Below are positions 43,566 through 52,596 of a stretch of 64,000 nt of DNA, one piece after another; within the stretch, counting starts at the first letter, position 1; each line of letters opens with the position of its first letter. The position numbers and the translations under genes are program-made. The stretch is taken from contig CANQWO010000004.1 in the NCBI GenBank assembly GCA_947627565.1, positions 25,996 to 89,995 on the forward strand, read 5' to 3'. The notes under the pieces were generated by a model that worked only from the letters and a program-made list of their open reading frames with translations, was not told where the DNA came from and made no database searches. The stretch comes from an uncultured Clostridia bacterium. Its GTDB lineage: Bacteria > Bacillota > Clostridia > Christensenellales > Borkfalkiaceae.

Positions 43566-45995
43566 ATGGATCTGAAACTGATAGAAAAGAAGTGGCAGCA
43601 GCGCTGGGAAAAAGCAAAGCTGCACGGCTTCGATAAAAAATCCGATGCCCCCAAGCTCTATGTGCTCGAGATGTTCTCCTATCCCTCGGGCGCCAAACTG
43701 CACGTCGGGCACTGGTATAACTACGGCCCCGCAGACAGCTATGCCCGCTTCAAGCGCATGCAGGGATATAACGTCTTCCAGCCCATGGGGTTCGACGCGT
43801 TCGGCCTCCCCGCCGAAAATTATGCCATCAAGACCGGCGTCCATCCCAAGGATTCCACCGAAAAGAACATCGCCACGATGGAGAACCAGCTCAAGGCCAT
43901 GGGCGCCATGTTCGATTGGTCCGCCGAGATCAAGACCTGCGGTGAGGACTACTACAAGTGGACGCAGTGGATGTTTTTACAGCTCTATAAGAAGGGGCTC
44001 TCCTATCGCAAGGAGGCGCCCGTCAACTGGTGTCCCTCCTGCCAGACCGTGCTCGCCAACGAGCAGGTCGTGGACGGCGTCTGCGAACGCTGTTCCACGC
44101 AGGTCGTCAGAAAAAATCTCACGCAGTGGTTTTTCAAGATCACGGAGTATGCGGAGGAACTTCTGACCGGGCTCGATACGCTTGATTGGCCCGAAAAGAC
44201 CAAAAACATGCAGCGCAATTGGATCGGGAGATCCACCGGCTGCGAAATCGAATTTCCATGCGAGAGCGGCGACAAGATCCGCGTCTATACGACCCGGTGC
44301 GATACCGTCTTCGGCGTGACCTATGTCGTGCTCGCGCCCGAACATCCCCTCGCGCGCAAACTCGCCACGCCCGAACAGCTCCCCGCCGTGGAGGCCTACA
44401 TCGAAGAGGCATCCAAGGCCAACGAGATCGAACGCCTCTCCTCGACGCGGGAAAAGACGGGCGTCTTCACGGGCTCCTATGCGATCAATCCCCTGAACGG
44501 GCGCAGAGTCCCCGTCTGGCTCGCCGACTATGTTCTCGCATCCTACGGCACGGGCGCCGTCATGGCCGTCCCCGCGCACGACGAACGCGACTATCAGTTC
44601 GCGACAAAATACGGCCTGCCCATCGTGAAAGTCATCGAGAAACAGGGCGGCGAGACGACGCTCCCCTTCTGCGAAGACGGCATCGTGGTGGGCTCCCTCG
44701 ACTTCGACGGGCTCGTCGGCGAGGAGGCGCGCGACGCCATCGCGACGCAGATCTCCAAGCTCGGCAAGGGCGGCAAAAAGATCAACTACCGCCTGCGCGA
44801 CTGGCTGGTCTCCCGCCAGCGCTATTGGGGCGCGCCCATCCCCGTCATCCACTGCCCGAATTGCGGCGCCGTGCCCGTTCCCGAGAAAGATCTACCCGTC
44901 AGACTGCCTTACGACGTGGAATTTCGCCCCGACGGGAAATCGCCGCTTGCCAAGCATGCGGGATTCATGGAGACCGTCTGCCCCGTCTGCGGCAAGCCCG
45001 CACAGCGCGATCCCGATACGCTGGATACATTCGTCTGCTCCAGTTGGTATTATCTGCGCTATGCCGATCCCAACAACGAAAAGGCGCCGTTTGACCGCGC
45101 GGCGGCCGACAGACTGCTGCCCGTCGATACCTATGTGGGCGGCGCGGAACATGCCTGCATGCACCTGCTCTATGCCCGCTTCTTCACCAAGGCGCTGCGC
45201 GATATGGGCTATCTCGATTTCGACGAACCCTTCAAGCGGCTCGTGCACCAGGGCGTCATTTTGGGGCCGGACGGCAACCGCATGTCCAAATCCCACGGCA
45301 ATATCGTCTCGCCCGACGACTATGTGAACGAATACGGCGCAGACGCCTTCCGCCTCTATCTCATGTTCGGATTTTCCTATACCGAGGGCGGCCCGTGGAA
45401 CGACGACGGCATCAAGGCCATCGCGCGCTTTTTGGATCGGGTCGAAAAGATCGTGCTCAAGATCGGCGGATACAAGGCGAAGCGCGACGAGCCGTATGGC
45501 GCCGAGGAAAAGGCGCTCGACTACGCGCGCAACTTCGCCATCTCCCGCATCGCCAAGGACCTCGAGGCGTTCTCGTTCAATACCGCCGTCGCGCGGCTCA
45601 TGGAATTTGTCAACGCGCTCTATAAATACGACGGCGTGGAAAATAAGAACGTCTCCCTGCTCAAGGCCGCGGCCAAGGATCTCATTCTGCTCATCGGCCC
45701 CTGCGCGCCCCACTTTGCGGACGAACTGTGGGAACAGACGGGCGGGAAGGGATTCGTCCTCGAACAGCCGTTCCCCCGCGAAGACCCCGAAGCGCTCCGC
45801 CTCGACGAGAAGGAATACGCCGTCCAGATCAACAGCAAGATCGTCTGCAAGGCCATGATCCCCAGCGATCTCGATCGCGACGCCGTGGAGGCGTTCGTCC
45901 TTGCGCTCCCCGAGATCGCCGCCCGGACCGCGGGCAAGGCGGTCAAAAAGTGCGTGGTCGTCCCCGGCCGGTTGGTCAATCTCATCGTCGGGTAA
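43566..45995 (+). CDS. leuS: Leucyl-tRNA synthetase
   Basis: The 809-residue class I synthetase has the HIGH-type motif in [20 protein letters not shown] and KMSKS as [10 protein letters not shown]. The CP1 editing domain shows the threonine-rich region and [21 protein letters not shown]. The start [11 protein letters not shown] at 43566 is preferred to the ORF-track start, which lies in the promoter. Unlike thrS there is no T-box upstream. A small unknown gene follows 6 bp after the stop. Confidence 0.98.
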   Translation: MDLKLIEKKWQQRWEKAKLHGFDKKSDAPKLYVLEMFSYPSGAKLHVGHWYNYGPADSYARFKRMQGYNVFQPMGFDAFGLPAENYAIKTGVHPKDSTEKNIATMENQLKAMGAMFDWSAEIKTCGEDYYKWTQWMFLQLYKKGLSYRKEAPVNWCPSCQTVLANEQVVDGVCERCSTQVVRKNLTQWFFKITEYAEELLTGLDTLDWPEKTKNMQRNWIGRSTGCEIEFPCESGDKIRVYTTRCDTVFGVTYVVLAPEHPLARKLATPEQLPAVEAYIEEASKANEIERLSSTREKTGVFTGSYAINPLNGRRVPVWLADYVLASYGTGAVMAVPAHDERDYQFATKYGLPIVKVIEKQGGETTLPFCEDGIVVGSLDFDGLVGEEARDAIATQISKLGKGGKKINYRLRDWLVSRQRYWGAPIPVIHCPNCGAVPVPEKDLPVRLPYDVEFRPDGKSPLAKHAGFMETVCPVCGKPAQRDPDTLDTFVCSSWYYLRYADPNNEKAPFDRAAADRLLPVDTYVGGAEHACMHLLYARFFTKALRDMGYLDFDEPFKRLVHQGVILGPDGNRMSKSHGNIVSPDDYVNEYGADAFRLYLMFGFSYTEGGPWNDDGIKAIARFLDRVEKIVLKIGGYKAKRDEPYGAEEKALDYARNFAISRIAKDLEAFSFNTAVARLMEFVNALYKYDGVENKNVSLLKAAAKDLILLIGPCAPHFADELWEQTGGKGFVLEQPFPREDPEALRLDEKEYAVQINSKIVCKAMIPSDLDRDAVEAFVLALPEIAARTAGKAVKKCVVVPGRLVNLIVG

Positions 45996-46001
45996 TCTGC
46001 C

Positions 46002-46733
46002 ATGAAGATCTTATTTCTGCTCGGCGACTGCGGAAAAACTTCTCTCGAGAGAAAATTTGCCGCAGAGGCCGAAAAAATGATCGGAAACGACGCGGAAGTC
46101 GTATGGTACGATCCCGCCCTTCCCCAACGGGAATTGCGCGCCGACGGCGTGTGGATCTTTACGCACGAGGAGGACGGCGGCTGTCCCGAAGCGCTCATGA
46201 CGCTTCTCAAGGATCATTTTTCCGCGTTTCAAGATATTCCTGCCGTTGCGTCCGGCATCGGCGGCAAGGAGGGCGGCATGAACGCCGTCACCGAGATCTC
46301 CGAATACTTCGAGCAACACGGCGGACGGTTCATGGAGGAGAGCGAGCCCCTCTGCGTCCCGCTCAAGACGGCGCGCTTCGAGCTCGAGCCGGAGGAGAAA
46401 ATGGATCTGTTCTTCCTCGTCGACGGCTTTTTGAAGTATTGCGGCATGGACGACAGCGAATCGCGCAAGATCGCGTTCGAGACCGTCGTCAACGATTACT
46501 TCAAGCTCATGAAGTTTCTCTCCCCCGCAGGGTCCAAGCCCACCGAGCTTGCATTCGAGGGGTTCGACACCGTGCATACGGACGTCGGCACGTTCGACTG
46601 CAGTTTGCCCGGCGACGCGCCGCCCGAGATCGGAGAGCTCCACTATGAGATCGAAACGCTCGTCGCCGATTACGAGATCGAGGAGGGCGAGATCGTCTCC
46701 GCACTGCTCGAAAAGATCCTGAGAGAATGGTAA
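46002..46733 (+). CDS. Unknown protein, possible flavodoxin-like fold
   Basis: The 243-residue protein begins MKILFLLGDCGKTSLERKFA and contains GIGGKEGGMNAVTEISEYFEQHGGRF, which recalls NAD(P)H-dependent FMN reductase/flavodoxin folds, but the phosphate-binding loop is not standard. The C-terminal 100 residues are acidic and helical. No family can be named with confidence. It starts 6 bp after leuS without a clear Shine-Dalgarno, suggesting coupling to leuS translation, and ends at a strong terminator. Confidence 0.7.
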   Translation: MKILFLLGDCGKTSLERKFAAEAEKMIGNDAEVVWYDPALPQRELRADGVWIFTHEEDGGCPEALMTLLKDHFSAFQDIPAVASGIGGKEGGMNAVTEISEYFEQHGGRFMEESEPLCVPLKTARFELEPEEKMDLFFLVDGFLKYCGMDDSESRKIAFETVVNDYFKLMKFLSPAGSKPTELAFEGFDTVHTDVGTFDCSLPGDAPPEIGELHYEIETLVADYEIEEGEIVSALLEKILREW

Positions 46734-46740
46734 AGCAGCA

Positions 46741-46775
46741 CGCGCGGCGGCCAAATATGGCCGCCGCGCGTTTTT
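46741..46775 (+). terminator. Intrinsic terminator of the leuS transcript
   Basis: CGCGCGGCGGCCA and its exact complement form a 13-bp GC-rich stem with a 4-nt loop, followed by five T. Confidence 0.93.
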
Positions 46776-46784
46776 GAAAATTTG

Positions 46785-47648
46785 TCAGGCGCCGTAGATC
46801 TCCCGGCAGATGTAGGCGGCGTAAGCGCCCGCTACGTTGACACCCGTCACCTCCTCGATGCCGCCGAAAAAGGCGTTGGAATTGACCTCGCAGACCAAAA
46901 ATCCCTCTTTGCCGAACAGGAGGTCGATCCCGCAGTAATCGAGGCCGAGGACGGAGGAGACCGTCGAGGCCAGCCTCCGCACTTCCTCCGTCTGCGCGAA
47001 GGGCTCCCCGCGGCCGCCGTGACCGATGTTGGAGCGAAAATCGACGTCGGAGACGCGCTTCATGCAGGCGACCGCTTCCCCGCCGATCGCAATGACGCGC
47101 ACATCCCGCCCCGCGCTCTCCGCAATCAGTTCCTGATAGAGATGCGGGCGCATCTTCAAACGGCCGCGAAGCGACGAGAGCGCCGCGCCGTCCTCGGCGA
47201 GATAGACCTGCTCGCCGAACGAGCCGAAACATTCCTTCACGACCGCGGGATAGCCGACGCCGGGGTCCCAATCCCCCGCTTCGGCGTCTTTTTTATAGCA
47301 GAGCGGCGCGGGGACCGTCTTCGGCATGGGCACCTTGCCCGCCAATGCGATGTGCGTGAGGAATTTGTCGTCGCAGACCTCGACGGCCTCCGCCCGATCG
47401 AAAAGACGCATGCCCCGCGCTTGAAGCATGCGGGGCACGTATTTGTCCTTATCGAGGTAGACGCAGAAATCGTACTTTTCCGTGAGCGACTCGCGGATGC
47501 CCTCCCGCCCGACGCTGCACAGGCCGCGGTTGGGCACGATCTCCGCATGCACGCCGCGGGCGGCAAGTTCCTCCGCCATGCGGCGGGGCTGGTAAAACTC
47601 ATGCTCCGAGACGATGTAGGGATTGATGAGAATGACGGCGCGCTTCAT
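46785..47648 (-). CDS. ATP-grasp ligase, RimK family
   Basis: The 287-residue ATP-grasp protein resembles RimK-type alpha-L-glutamate ligases, which add amino acids to protein or small-molecule carboxyl groups. Visible features are DDKFLTHIALAG near the start of the grasp fold, YPAVVKECFGSFGEQVYLAED (ATP lysine), DVRVIAIGGEAVACMKRV, SNIGHGGRGEP and the Mg-binding LLFGKEGFLVCEVNSNAFF. The substrate is unknown. It lies 2 bp downstream of hom at the end of the ECF-coaX-hom operon. Confidence 0.85.
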   Translation of the reverse strand: MKRAVILINPYIVSEHEFYQPRRMAEELAARGVHAEIVPNRGLCSVGREGIRESLTEKYDFCVYLDKDKYVPRMLQARGMRLFDRAEAVEVCDDKFLTHIALAGKVPMPKTVPAPLCYKKDAEAGDWDPGVGYPAVVKECFGSFGEQVYLAEDGAALSSLRGRLKMRPHLYQELIAESAGRDVRVIAIGGEAVACMKRVSDVDFRSNIGHGGRGEPFAQTEEVRRLASTVSSVLGLDYCGIDLLFGKEGFLVCEVNSNAFFGGIEEVTGVNVAGAYAAYICREIYGA

Positions 47649-47650
47649 CT

Positions 47651-48931
47651 TTATTGCGCCACGCGGAGCACGGATTCCACTTGCACGAGCCCCGTCGCGC
47701 GGAGCTTTTGCACGGCGTTTTGCACGGCCAGCTCGTGCGTCTCGTGCGTGACGAGCACGATGGTCGCCTTGCCGGGCTCCCGGCAGCCGCGCTGAAGCAA
47801 TTCCACGAGCGAAATGTTGTATTTGCCGAAGATCGACGCGATCTTCGCGAGGACGCCCGGTTCGTCATCCGCGGTGAGACGCAGATAGTAGGCGCCGCCG
47901 AAATCGGAGAGGAAATTGACGTCCTTATCGGGCGAGGCCGTATTCTTGAACGTCGAGTAACGGAAATCGGTATGCGAAGCCGCATAGAGGATGTCGGAAA
48001 CGATCGCGCTGCCCGTCGGAAGCGCGCCCGCGCCGCGGCCGAGGAGCATGATGTCGCCCACGGCGTTCCCGTGCACAAAGACGGCGTTGTTGCAGCCGCC
48101 CACCGAGGCGAGCGGGTGGTCCTTCCGCACAAAGGCGGGATGGACGCGCACTTCGATCCCCGCGGGTGTCCGCCTGCCGATCGCCAAAAGTTTGAGCACA
48201 TAGCCGAGCGCTTTGCCGTCCGCGATGTCCTCCTTCGAGATATTCGTGATCCCCTCGCGGATGACTTTGGTATACGGGACCTTGGTGTGGAAGGCAAGCG
48301 AGGACAGGATGGAAAGTTTATAGGCGGCGTCCAGCCCCTCGACGTCGGCCGCGGGATCGGCCTCGGCATAGCCGAGCTCCTTCGCCCTCGCCAACGCTTC
48401 CTCGTAGGAACTGCCCGCCTCCGTCATTTCGGTCAGGATGAAGTTGGTCGTCCCGTTGATGATCCCGATGATGGAATTGATCTCGTTGGATTGCAGGCCG
48501 TCGATGAGCGTCCGGATGATGGGCACGCCGCCCACGCAGCTCGCCTCGAAAAAGAGCCCCGCATTGTGATGCTTGGCGACCCGCTCGAGCTCATGGGAAT
48601 ATTTGGCATAGAGCTCCTTGTTGGAGGTGACGACCGTCTTCCCCGCACTGAGCGCGTCGAGTACATAATTCTTGGCCTCGTCGATCCCACCGATGCATTC
48701 GACCACGACATTGACGTCGGGATCGAGCGCCACCTCGGCGATATTGTGCGCCACCTTTTCGGCGGGCACTCCGAGCGCCGCGAGTTTGGCTTCGTCGGGC
48801 TCGAGCACGCTCTCCACGATAAGATCGACGTTCTGCGTCCGCTTGTAGAAGTCCCTCTGCTCTGTCAGGATCCGATACGTTCCTCCCCCGACAACGCCGA
48901 GTCCGAGGATGGATACTCCCACTTTCTTCAT
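47651..48931 (-). CDS. hom: Homoserine dehydrogenase with C-terminal ACT domain
   Basis: The 426-residue enzyme reduces aspartate semialdehyde to homoserine, the branch to threonine and methionine, and competes with DapA for the product of Asd. Motifs are the NAD-binding GLGVVGGGTY, TSNKELYAKY, SCVGGVPIIRTL, GIINGTTNFILTEM and ELGYAEADPAADVEGLDAAYKL. The C-terminal ACT domain (about 350-426) normally gives threonine feedback. It overlaps coaX as ATGA. Its place in a pantothenate-associated operon is unusual. Confidence 0.97.
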   Translation of the reverse strand: MKKVGVSILGLGVVGGGTYRILTEQRDFYKRTQNVDLIVESVLEPDEAKLAALGVPAEKVAHNIAEVALDPDVNVVVECIGGIDEAKNYVLDALSAGKTVVTSNKELYAKYSHELERVAKHHNAGLFFEASCVGGVPIIRTLIDGLQSNEINSIIGIINGTTNFILTEMTEAGSSYEEALARAKELGYAEADPAADVEGLDAAYKLSILSSLAFHTKVPYTKVIREGITNISKEDIADGKALGYVLKLLAIGRRTPAGIEVRVHPAFVRKDHPLASVGGCNNAVFVHGNAVGDIMLLGRGAGALPTGSAIVSDILYAASHTDFRYSTFKNTASPDKDVNFLSDFGGAYYLRLTADDEPGVLAKIASIFGKYNISLVELLQRGCREPGKATIVLVTHETHELAVQNAVQKLRATGLVQVESVLRVAQ

Positions 48932-49710
48932 TTCCCTTCCTCCGAATTGAGATCATATAAATATTTCAGGCCGTTGAGCGTGAGCATCTTGTCGACGACG
49001 TCGATGCACTTTGTCTCCTGTGCCATGATTTCGGAAAATCCGCCCGTTGCGACCGTCAGAACGTCGCTGGTTTTGAGCTCTTTTTTGATCTTCTTGACAA
49101 TGTATTCGACGAGCCCCGCAAATCCGAAGACGATGCCCGCCTGCATGTTTGTCACCGTGTTCGTCGCGATGACGCTCTTGGGCGCCTCGATCTCCACGCG
49201 CGGAAGTTTGGCCGTTCCGCCCACGAGACTGTCGAGCGAGCCCTTGATGCCGGGCGCGATGACCCCGCCGATGAAGGCGCCGTCGACGACGATGTTGAAC
49301 GTCGTCGCCGTTCCGAAATCGACGATGATGATGGGCCGCCCGGCCCCGTATTTTTTGAGCGCGGCGACGTTGTTGACGACGCGGTCGGCCCCCACCTCTT
49401 TGGCGTTGTCCGCCATGATCTTGAGCCCCGTCTTGACACCCGGACCGACCTCTTTGGGCTTGATCCCGAGGTATACGCCGAGCATGTGCGCCACGGTATA
49501 GTCGAGGCTGGGCACGACGGAGGAGAAGATGCCGCCCGTGATCGCCTTGGGCGCAATCCCCGCCGCCTGTAGCATGGCAAGAAGTTGGGCGCCGTATTCA
49601 TCCGAGGTCTTTTTGAGGTCGGTCGCCACGCGGAACGAGATCCTCAGCTCGTCGCCGTCGTAGACGGCATACTTGATATTGGTATTTCCGACGTCGATGC
49701 AGATGATCAT
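48928..49710 (-). CDS. coaX: Type III pantothenate kinase CoaX
   Basis: CoaX phosphorylates pantothenate, the first step of coenzyme A synthesis. The 260-residue ASKHA-fold protein has the phosphate-1 motif CIDVGNTNIKYAV, GPGVKTGLKI, GADRVVNN and the FGTATTFNIV motif. It overlaps the ECF transporter gene upstream as ATGA, which suggests that the transporter brings in the kinase substrate. Confidence 0.97.
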   Translation of the reverse strand: MIICIDVGNTNIKYAVYDGDELRISFRVATDLKKTSDEYGAQLLAMLQAAGIAPKAITGGIFSSVVPSLDYTVAHMLGVYLGIKPKEVGPGVKTGLKIMADNAKEVGADRVVNNVAALKKYGAGRPIIIVDFGTATTFNIVVDGAFIGGVIAPGIKGSLDSLVGGTAKLPRVEIEAPKSVIATNTVTNMQAGIVFGFAGLVEYIVKKIKKELKTSDVLTVATGGFSEIMAQETKCIDVVDKMLTLNGLKYLYDLNSEEGK

Positions 49711-50375
49711 GGTTGCTCCTGCGGGGCGGGATCCTCCGGCTGCGCGGGCGCCGCCTTTTTCCCGTATTTTTTGGTGATAAATTTCTCGGTGACGCCGACG
49801 ACGCGGTAGATGGCGGGCGCCACGAGGAGATTGACGGCAAATTCAATGAAGAAGTTCCATGTGACGAGCACGACGACAATGAACACGAAAAGATTCATGC
49901 CGCCCATCTCGATGGAGCCTTGGAAGGCCGAGATGGCTCCGTTCATGCAGAGACAGCCGAGAATGAAGAGGCCCGTGTTGACGATGGGCACGATGCCCGC
50001 GGCGACGAACACGGCGGCGATTTGGCTTCGCTTGGCGATGAGACGGTATAAAAATCCCGCCAATAGGCCCGCTACCGTCGTCTTGACGATGCAAGTGAAC
50101 ACCGTGACAACGGGGCTTTCGGCCCAAATGATCGCATAAAACGGGGAGAGCCCCATGATGACCTGGACGAGCACGACGACGCCGCAGGCAAATCCCAACA
50201 ATGCGCCCACGGCGGGGCCGAACAGAATGGCGCCCAAGACGATGGGAATGAGCGTAAAGTTGAGCTGGACAACGCCGATCGAGACCGTTCCGCCGAACGC
50301 CTGCAAGACGATGACAAGGGCGAGGAGCACCGCCATATAGGCGATGTTCTTCGCGGAGAAGAACTTTTTGTCCAT
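49707..50375 (-). CDS. ECF transporter substrate-binding (S) component, probably for pantothenate
   Basis: The 222-residue protein has about six TM helices (for example NIAYMAVLLALVIVLQAF, LIPIVLGAILFGPAVGALLG and FIVVVLVTWNFFIEFAV) and a basic C-terminal tail, the layout of ECF S components. These need the shared EcfA1A2T module, not present here. Coupling to coaX points to pantothenate or a precursor; that is contextual inference. The ATG at 50375 follows GGAGG; the ORF-track start lies in the leader. Confidence 0.82.
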   Translation of the reverse strand: MDKKFFSAKNIAYMAVLLALVIVLQAFGGTVSIGVVQLNFTLIPIVLGAILFGPAVGALLGFACGVVVLVQVIMGLSPFYAIIWAESPVVTVFTCIVKTTVAGLLAGFLYRLIAKRSQIAAVFVAAGIVPIVNTGLFILGCLCMNGAISAFQGSIEMGGMNLFVFIVVVLVTWNFFIEFAVNLLVAPAIYRVVGVTEKFITKKYGKKAAPAQPEDPAPQEQP

Positions 50376-50475
50376 AAAAATTGTACCTCCATCGGATCCC
50401 TTTCCGGGTATCCGTAGAAAAAAGATTTCGGAGCGCCGAACACGGATACGGCCGCAAGCGTGCCGTTCCGCTATC
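50376..50475 (-). promoter_or_regulatory. Structured leader of the ECF-coaX operon with mutually exclusive hairpins
   Basis: In the minus-strand RNA GUAUCCGU can pair with ACGGAUAC downstream (8 bp), enclosing a UUCGG-CCGAA hairpin. The latter segment can instead form GGAUACCC-GGAAA-GGGAUCC with sequence just before the Shine-Dalgarno. The two structures compete for the same bases. I do not recognise a known riboswitch class. Confidence 0.45.
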
Positions 50476-50493
50476 CCGACGTCCATTCTCTAT

Positions 50494-50522
50494 TATAACA
50501 AGATTTTTCCGTTTTGGCAACT
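50494..50522 (-). promoter_or_regulatory. SigA-type promoter of the ECF-coaX-hom operon
   Basis: Minus strand: TTGCCA, 17 bp, TATAAT (the TTGTTATAATAG region). Confidence 0.78.
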
Positions 50523-50620
50523 GTATGAACGAACATTTTTCCCTCTTCTAACCATATGATGTGTTAGAACACCGCAGAACCAAGGATTACATACTCTGCG
50601 GCAAGTGAAGGAGGAAAAAC

Positions 50621-50830
50621 ATGAATAGCTGTCTCAGTGGCAACGGCTGCCTTTGGATTCTCATCATCGCGCTCATTCTCGGAAACGGGACCAACCTGCT
50701 CAACTCGAGAGCGCTCACGGGCTGCGGATGGCCGTTCCTCGTTGCGCTTGCGTATTGCCTGTGCAAGAACGGTACCCTCTCTCGGCTCCTCAATTCGATC
50801 ACGAACGGCGGCTGCGGCTGTAACGGTTAA
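50621..50830 (+). CDS. Small hydrophobic cysteine-rich protein
   Basis: The 69-residue protein has one or two hydrophobic stretches (LWILIIALILGNG, WPFLVALAYCLC) and six cysteines, ending GGCGCNG. AAGGAGG lies 7 bp upstream of the ATG and a terminator hairpin follows, so it is a real, separately expressed gene. Small proteins with a CLWI(I)I-type segment and Gly/Cys-rich ends are common in Clostridia with no known function. Association with membrane or spore surface is a guess. Confidence 0.75.
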   Translation: MNSCLSGNGCLWILIIALILGNGTNLLNSRALTGCGWPFLVALAYCLCKNGTLSRLLNSITNGGCGCNG

Positions 50831-50855
50831 CGTCTTTCATCCGATTCCGTAGAGA

Positions 50856-50888
50856 GATCCCCGTACAGGACTGTACGGGGATCGTTTC
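50856..50888 (+). terminator. Intrinsic terminator after the small cysteine-rich gene
   Basis: GATCCCCGTACAG-GAC-TGTACGGGGATC is a perfect 12-bp stem followed by GTTTCC. The T-run is short. Confidence 0.72.
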
Positions 50889-50921
50889 CGTTTGGGTGAA
50901 ATGTGCGTTCGGTGCAGGGCC

Positions 50922-51458
50922 TTACGCCCCGCGGCCCTTCAGCTTGGCATACTGCAATGCGGCGATCGTCTTGCCGTCCTTGATGCGGCCGTCCTCCACC
51001 ATTGCATACGCCTCCTCGAGCGGGAGCCGCACGACGTCGAGGAACTCGTCCGCGTCGGGATGGACGCGCCCCGCCCCGATCCCGACCGCCTCATAGATAT
51101 AAATTTTCTCGTTGCTGTATCCGGGCGTCGGGTAGAAGGTGAAGATCGGCGTAAGCGCGTCGGCGACCAAGCCCGTCTCCTCCTCGAGTTCGCGCTTCGC
51201 GGCGACGGCGGGATCCTCCCCCTTTTCCAGCTTGCCCGCGGGGACCTCCAACAGTTCCTCCCCGTAGGCATAGCGGTATTGGCGCACCAGAACGACGCTT
51301 CCGCCGGTCACGGCCAAGACGCAGGCCCCGCCCGGATGCTCGACCACTTCCCGCGTGCACGGCTTGCCGTCGGGCAGCTCCGCATCGTCGCAGCGGACAT
51401 TGATGATCTTTCCCATAAACCGATAGTTCTTTCTGACCGTCTTCTCTTTGAGTTTCAT
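50922..51458 (-). CDS. Nudix hydrolase, ADP-ribose pyrophosphatase-like
   Basis: The 178-residue protein has the Nudix box GKLEKGEDPAVAAKRELEEETGL and the upstream REVVEHPGGACVLAV and RQYRYAYGEELLEVPAG elements of the ADP-ribose pyrophosphatase family (NudF/YqkG), which cleaves ADP-ribose to AMP and ribose-5-phosphate. A Pro 15 residues after the box (YPTPGYS) fits that specificity. It is followed upstream by an unknown gene on the same strand 12 bp away. Confidence 0.92.
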   Translation of the reverse strand: MKLKEKTVRKNYRFMGKIINVRCDDAELPDGKPCTREVVEHPGGACVLAVTGGSVVLVRQYRYAYGEELLEVPAGKLEKGEDPAVAAKRELEEETGLVADALTPIFTFYPTPGYSNEKIYIYEAVGIGAGRVHPDADEFLDVVRLPLEEAYAMVEDGRIKDGKTIAALQYAKLKGRGA

Positions 51459-51470
51459 GTCCCGTCCCCC

Positions 51471-52160
51471 TTACAGACGCGCCACGGTAGAAAACAGCGC
51501 GGCGCTCTCCTCATCCTCTCCGCCGATATAGCGCAACAGATACCGATACCCCGCGAGCAGTGCGGCGATATCCGAGACGTCGCCGCGGGTCACGGCGTCC
51601 TTCAGCTCGCCCAAAATCAGATCGGCCGCGGCCTGTTCCTCCTCGTGGAGCCCGAAGCGCTGCAGCCGCGCGGGCTCGGCGGCAAGACGCACCGAGAGTT
51701 CGCCGAGCGGCGAATCCCCGCCCTTGGCCGCCTCGGGGAAGCAGTCCTTCAGAATTTCGGCGAACGGCCGCACCATCCGGTCGGAAAAGAGCAAAAATCC
51801 CGCGGTATAGCTGCCGTCCACATAAAAATATCGCAACAGAAAATCGCCGAGCGAAAGCGAGCCCCTGTCGATCTCCATGAAGAGACAGAATACAAAGGCC
51901 AGGATGTCTTTGCGCTCCGCAGGGAGATACGCGGCGCCGTGGGCCGCGCCCTTATACGCGGGAAATCGCAGACAGGCGGCGCGCACGGCCGGGTAATCGA
52001 ATCCCTTGGCGACGGCCGTGAACAGCTCGCGGAGATCGTTGCTCGCCGCAAGCGCTTCCAGCGCCTCGGAGATCTTTTCCTCCGCGGTGCTGTATTTTCC
52101 ATCCATGAGTTCGGACAGGATCCTCAGAAATCGTTGGATTTTTTCGGTGCGTGCTTCCAT
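51471..52160 (-). CDS. Hypothetical protein, helical
   Basis: The 229-residue protein is predicted mostly helical, acidic at the N-terminus and without TM segments or signal peptide. No motif or family is recognised. The ATG at 52160 follows GGAGGAAAC and replaces the ORF-track start 13 codons upstream. A promoter with TATAAT lies just before it, and the Nudix gene follows. Confidence 0.72.
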   Translation of the reverse strand: MEARTEKIQRFLRILSELMDGKYSTAEEKISEALEALAASNDLRELFTAVAKGFDYPAVRAACLRFPAYKGAAHGAAYLPAERKDILAFVFCLFMEIDRGSLSLGDFLLRYFYVDGSYTAGFLLFSDRMVRPFAEILKDCFPEAAKGGDSPLGELSVRLAAEPARLQRFGLHEEEQAAADLILGELKDAVTRGDVSDIAALLAGYRYLLRYIGGEDEESAALFSTVARL

Positions 52161-52211
52161 AGTTTCCTCCGCAAAGGGCAAACTGCCCCGTCGATACATC
52201 TTCTTTTTGTC

Positions 52212-52239
52212 ATTATATCACAAAAAGGAAAAATGTAAA
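52212..52239 (-). promoter_or_regulatory. Probable promoter of the 51471-52160 gene
   Basis: Minus strand: TTTACA (52234-52239), 16 bp, TATAAT (52212-52217). Confidence 0.6.
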
Positions 52240-52247
52240 AGAATTTT

Positions 52248-52274
52248 TTCGGGAAAGTATTGACTTTTCCCGAA
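52248..52274. promoter_or_regulatory. Inverted repeat overlapping the divergent promoter region of the HPr-like gene
   Basis: TTCGGGAAA and TTTCCCGAA form a perfect 9-bp inverted repeat with a 9-bp gap. The gap and right arm contain the -35 TTGACT (52260-52265) of the HPr-like gene, with TATAAT 18 bp downstream. TTTCCCGAA recurs at about 52627, just before the DUF4364 gene. This suits an operator better than a terminator, as no gene ends here. Confidence 0.5.
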
Positions 52275-52326
52275 GATTTCATGTATAATGTTATATATTT
52301 CAGAAATCAAAGGGAGGAACTAACTC

Positions 52327-52554
52327 ATGAAATCCGTCACCATCTCTCTCGAAATGTCCAGCAGCGTGAAAGAATTTGTCAACATCACGCAGAGCTATGA
52401 CTACGAAATCGTCATCAAGAGCGGCCACTATGTCGTCGACGCGAAGTCCATTCTCGGATTGTTCAGCCTCGATACGTCCAAGCCTCTCACCGTCGAGATC
52501 TATAGCGACGACTGCGCGGATCTTCTTGAAAAGCTCAAGAAATTTGCGGCGTAA
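52327..52554 (+). CDS. HPr-like protein lacking the active-site histidine
   Basis: The 75-residue protein aligns with HPr: the regulatory-serine region LKSIMGVMSLG of HPr corresponds to AKSILGLFSLD here. The phospho-His motif GIHARPA is replaced by SSSVKEF, so it cannot accept phosphate from PEP as HPr does. A Ser in the Ser46 position remains. Crh of Bacillus is a similar His-less HPr paralogue with regulatory function, but this need not be an orthologue. It is monocistronic with a GGGAGG Shine-Dalgarno and a weak terminator. Confidence 0.85.
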   Translation: MKSVTISLEMSSSVKEFVNITQSYDYEIVIKSGHYVVDAKSILGLFSLDTSKPLTVEIYSDDCADLLEKLKKFAA

Positions 52555-52596
52555 CCCAATCGCCGCACGCGCGGCAAGTCATCGGGCAGAGAGAGG

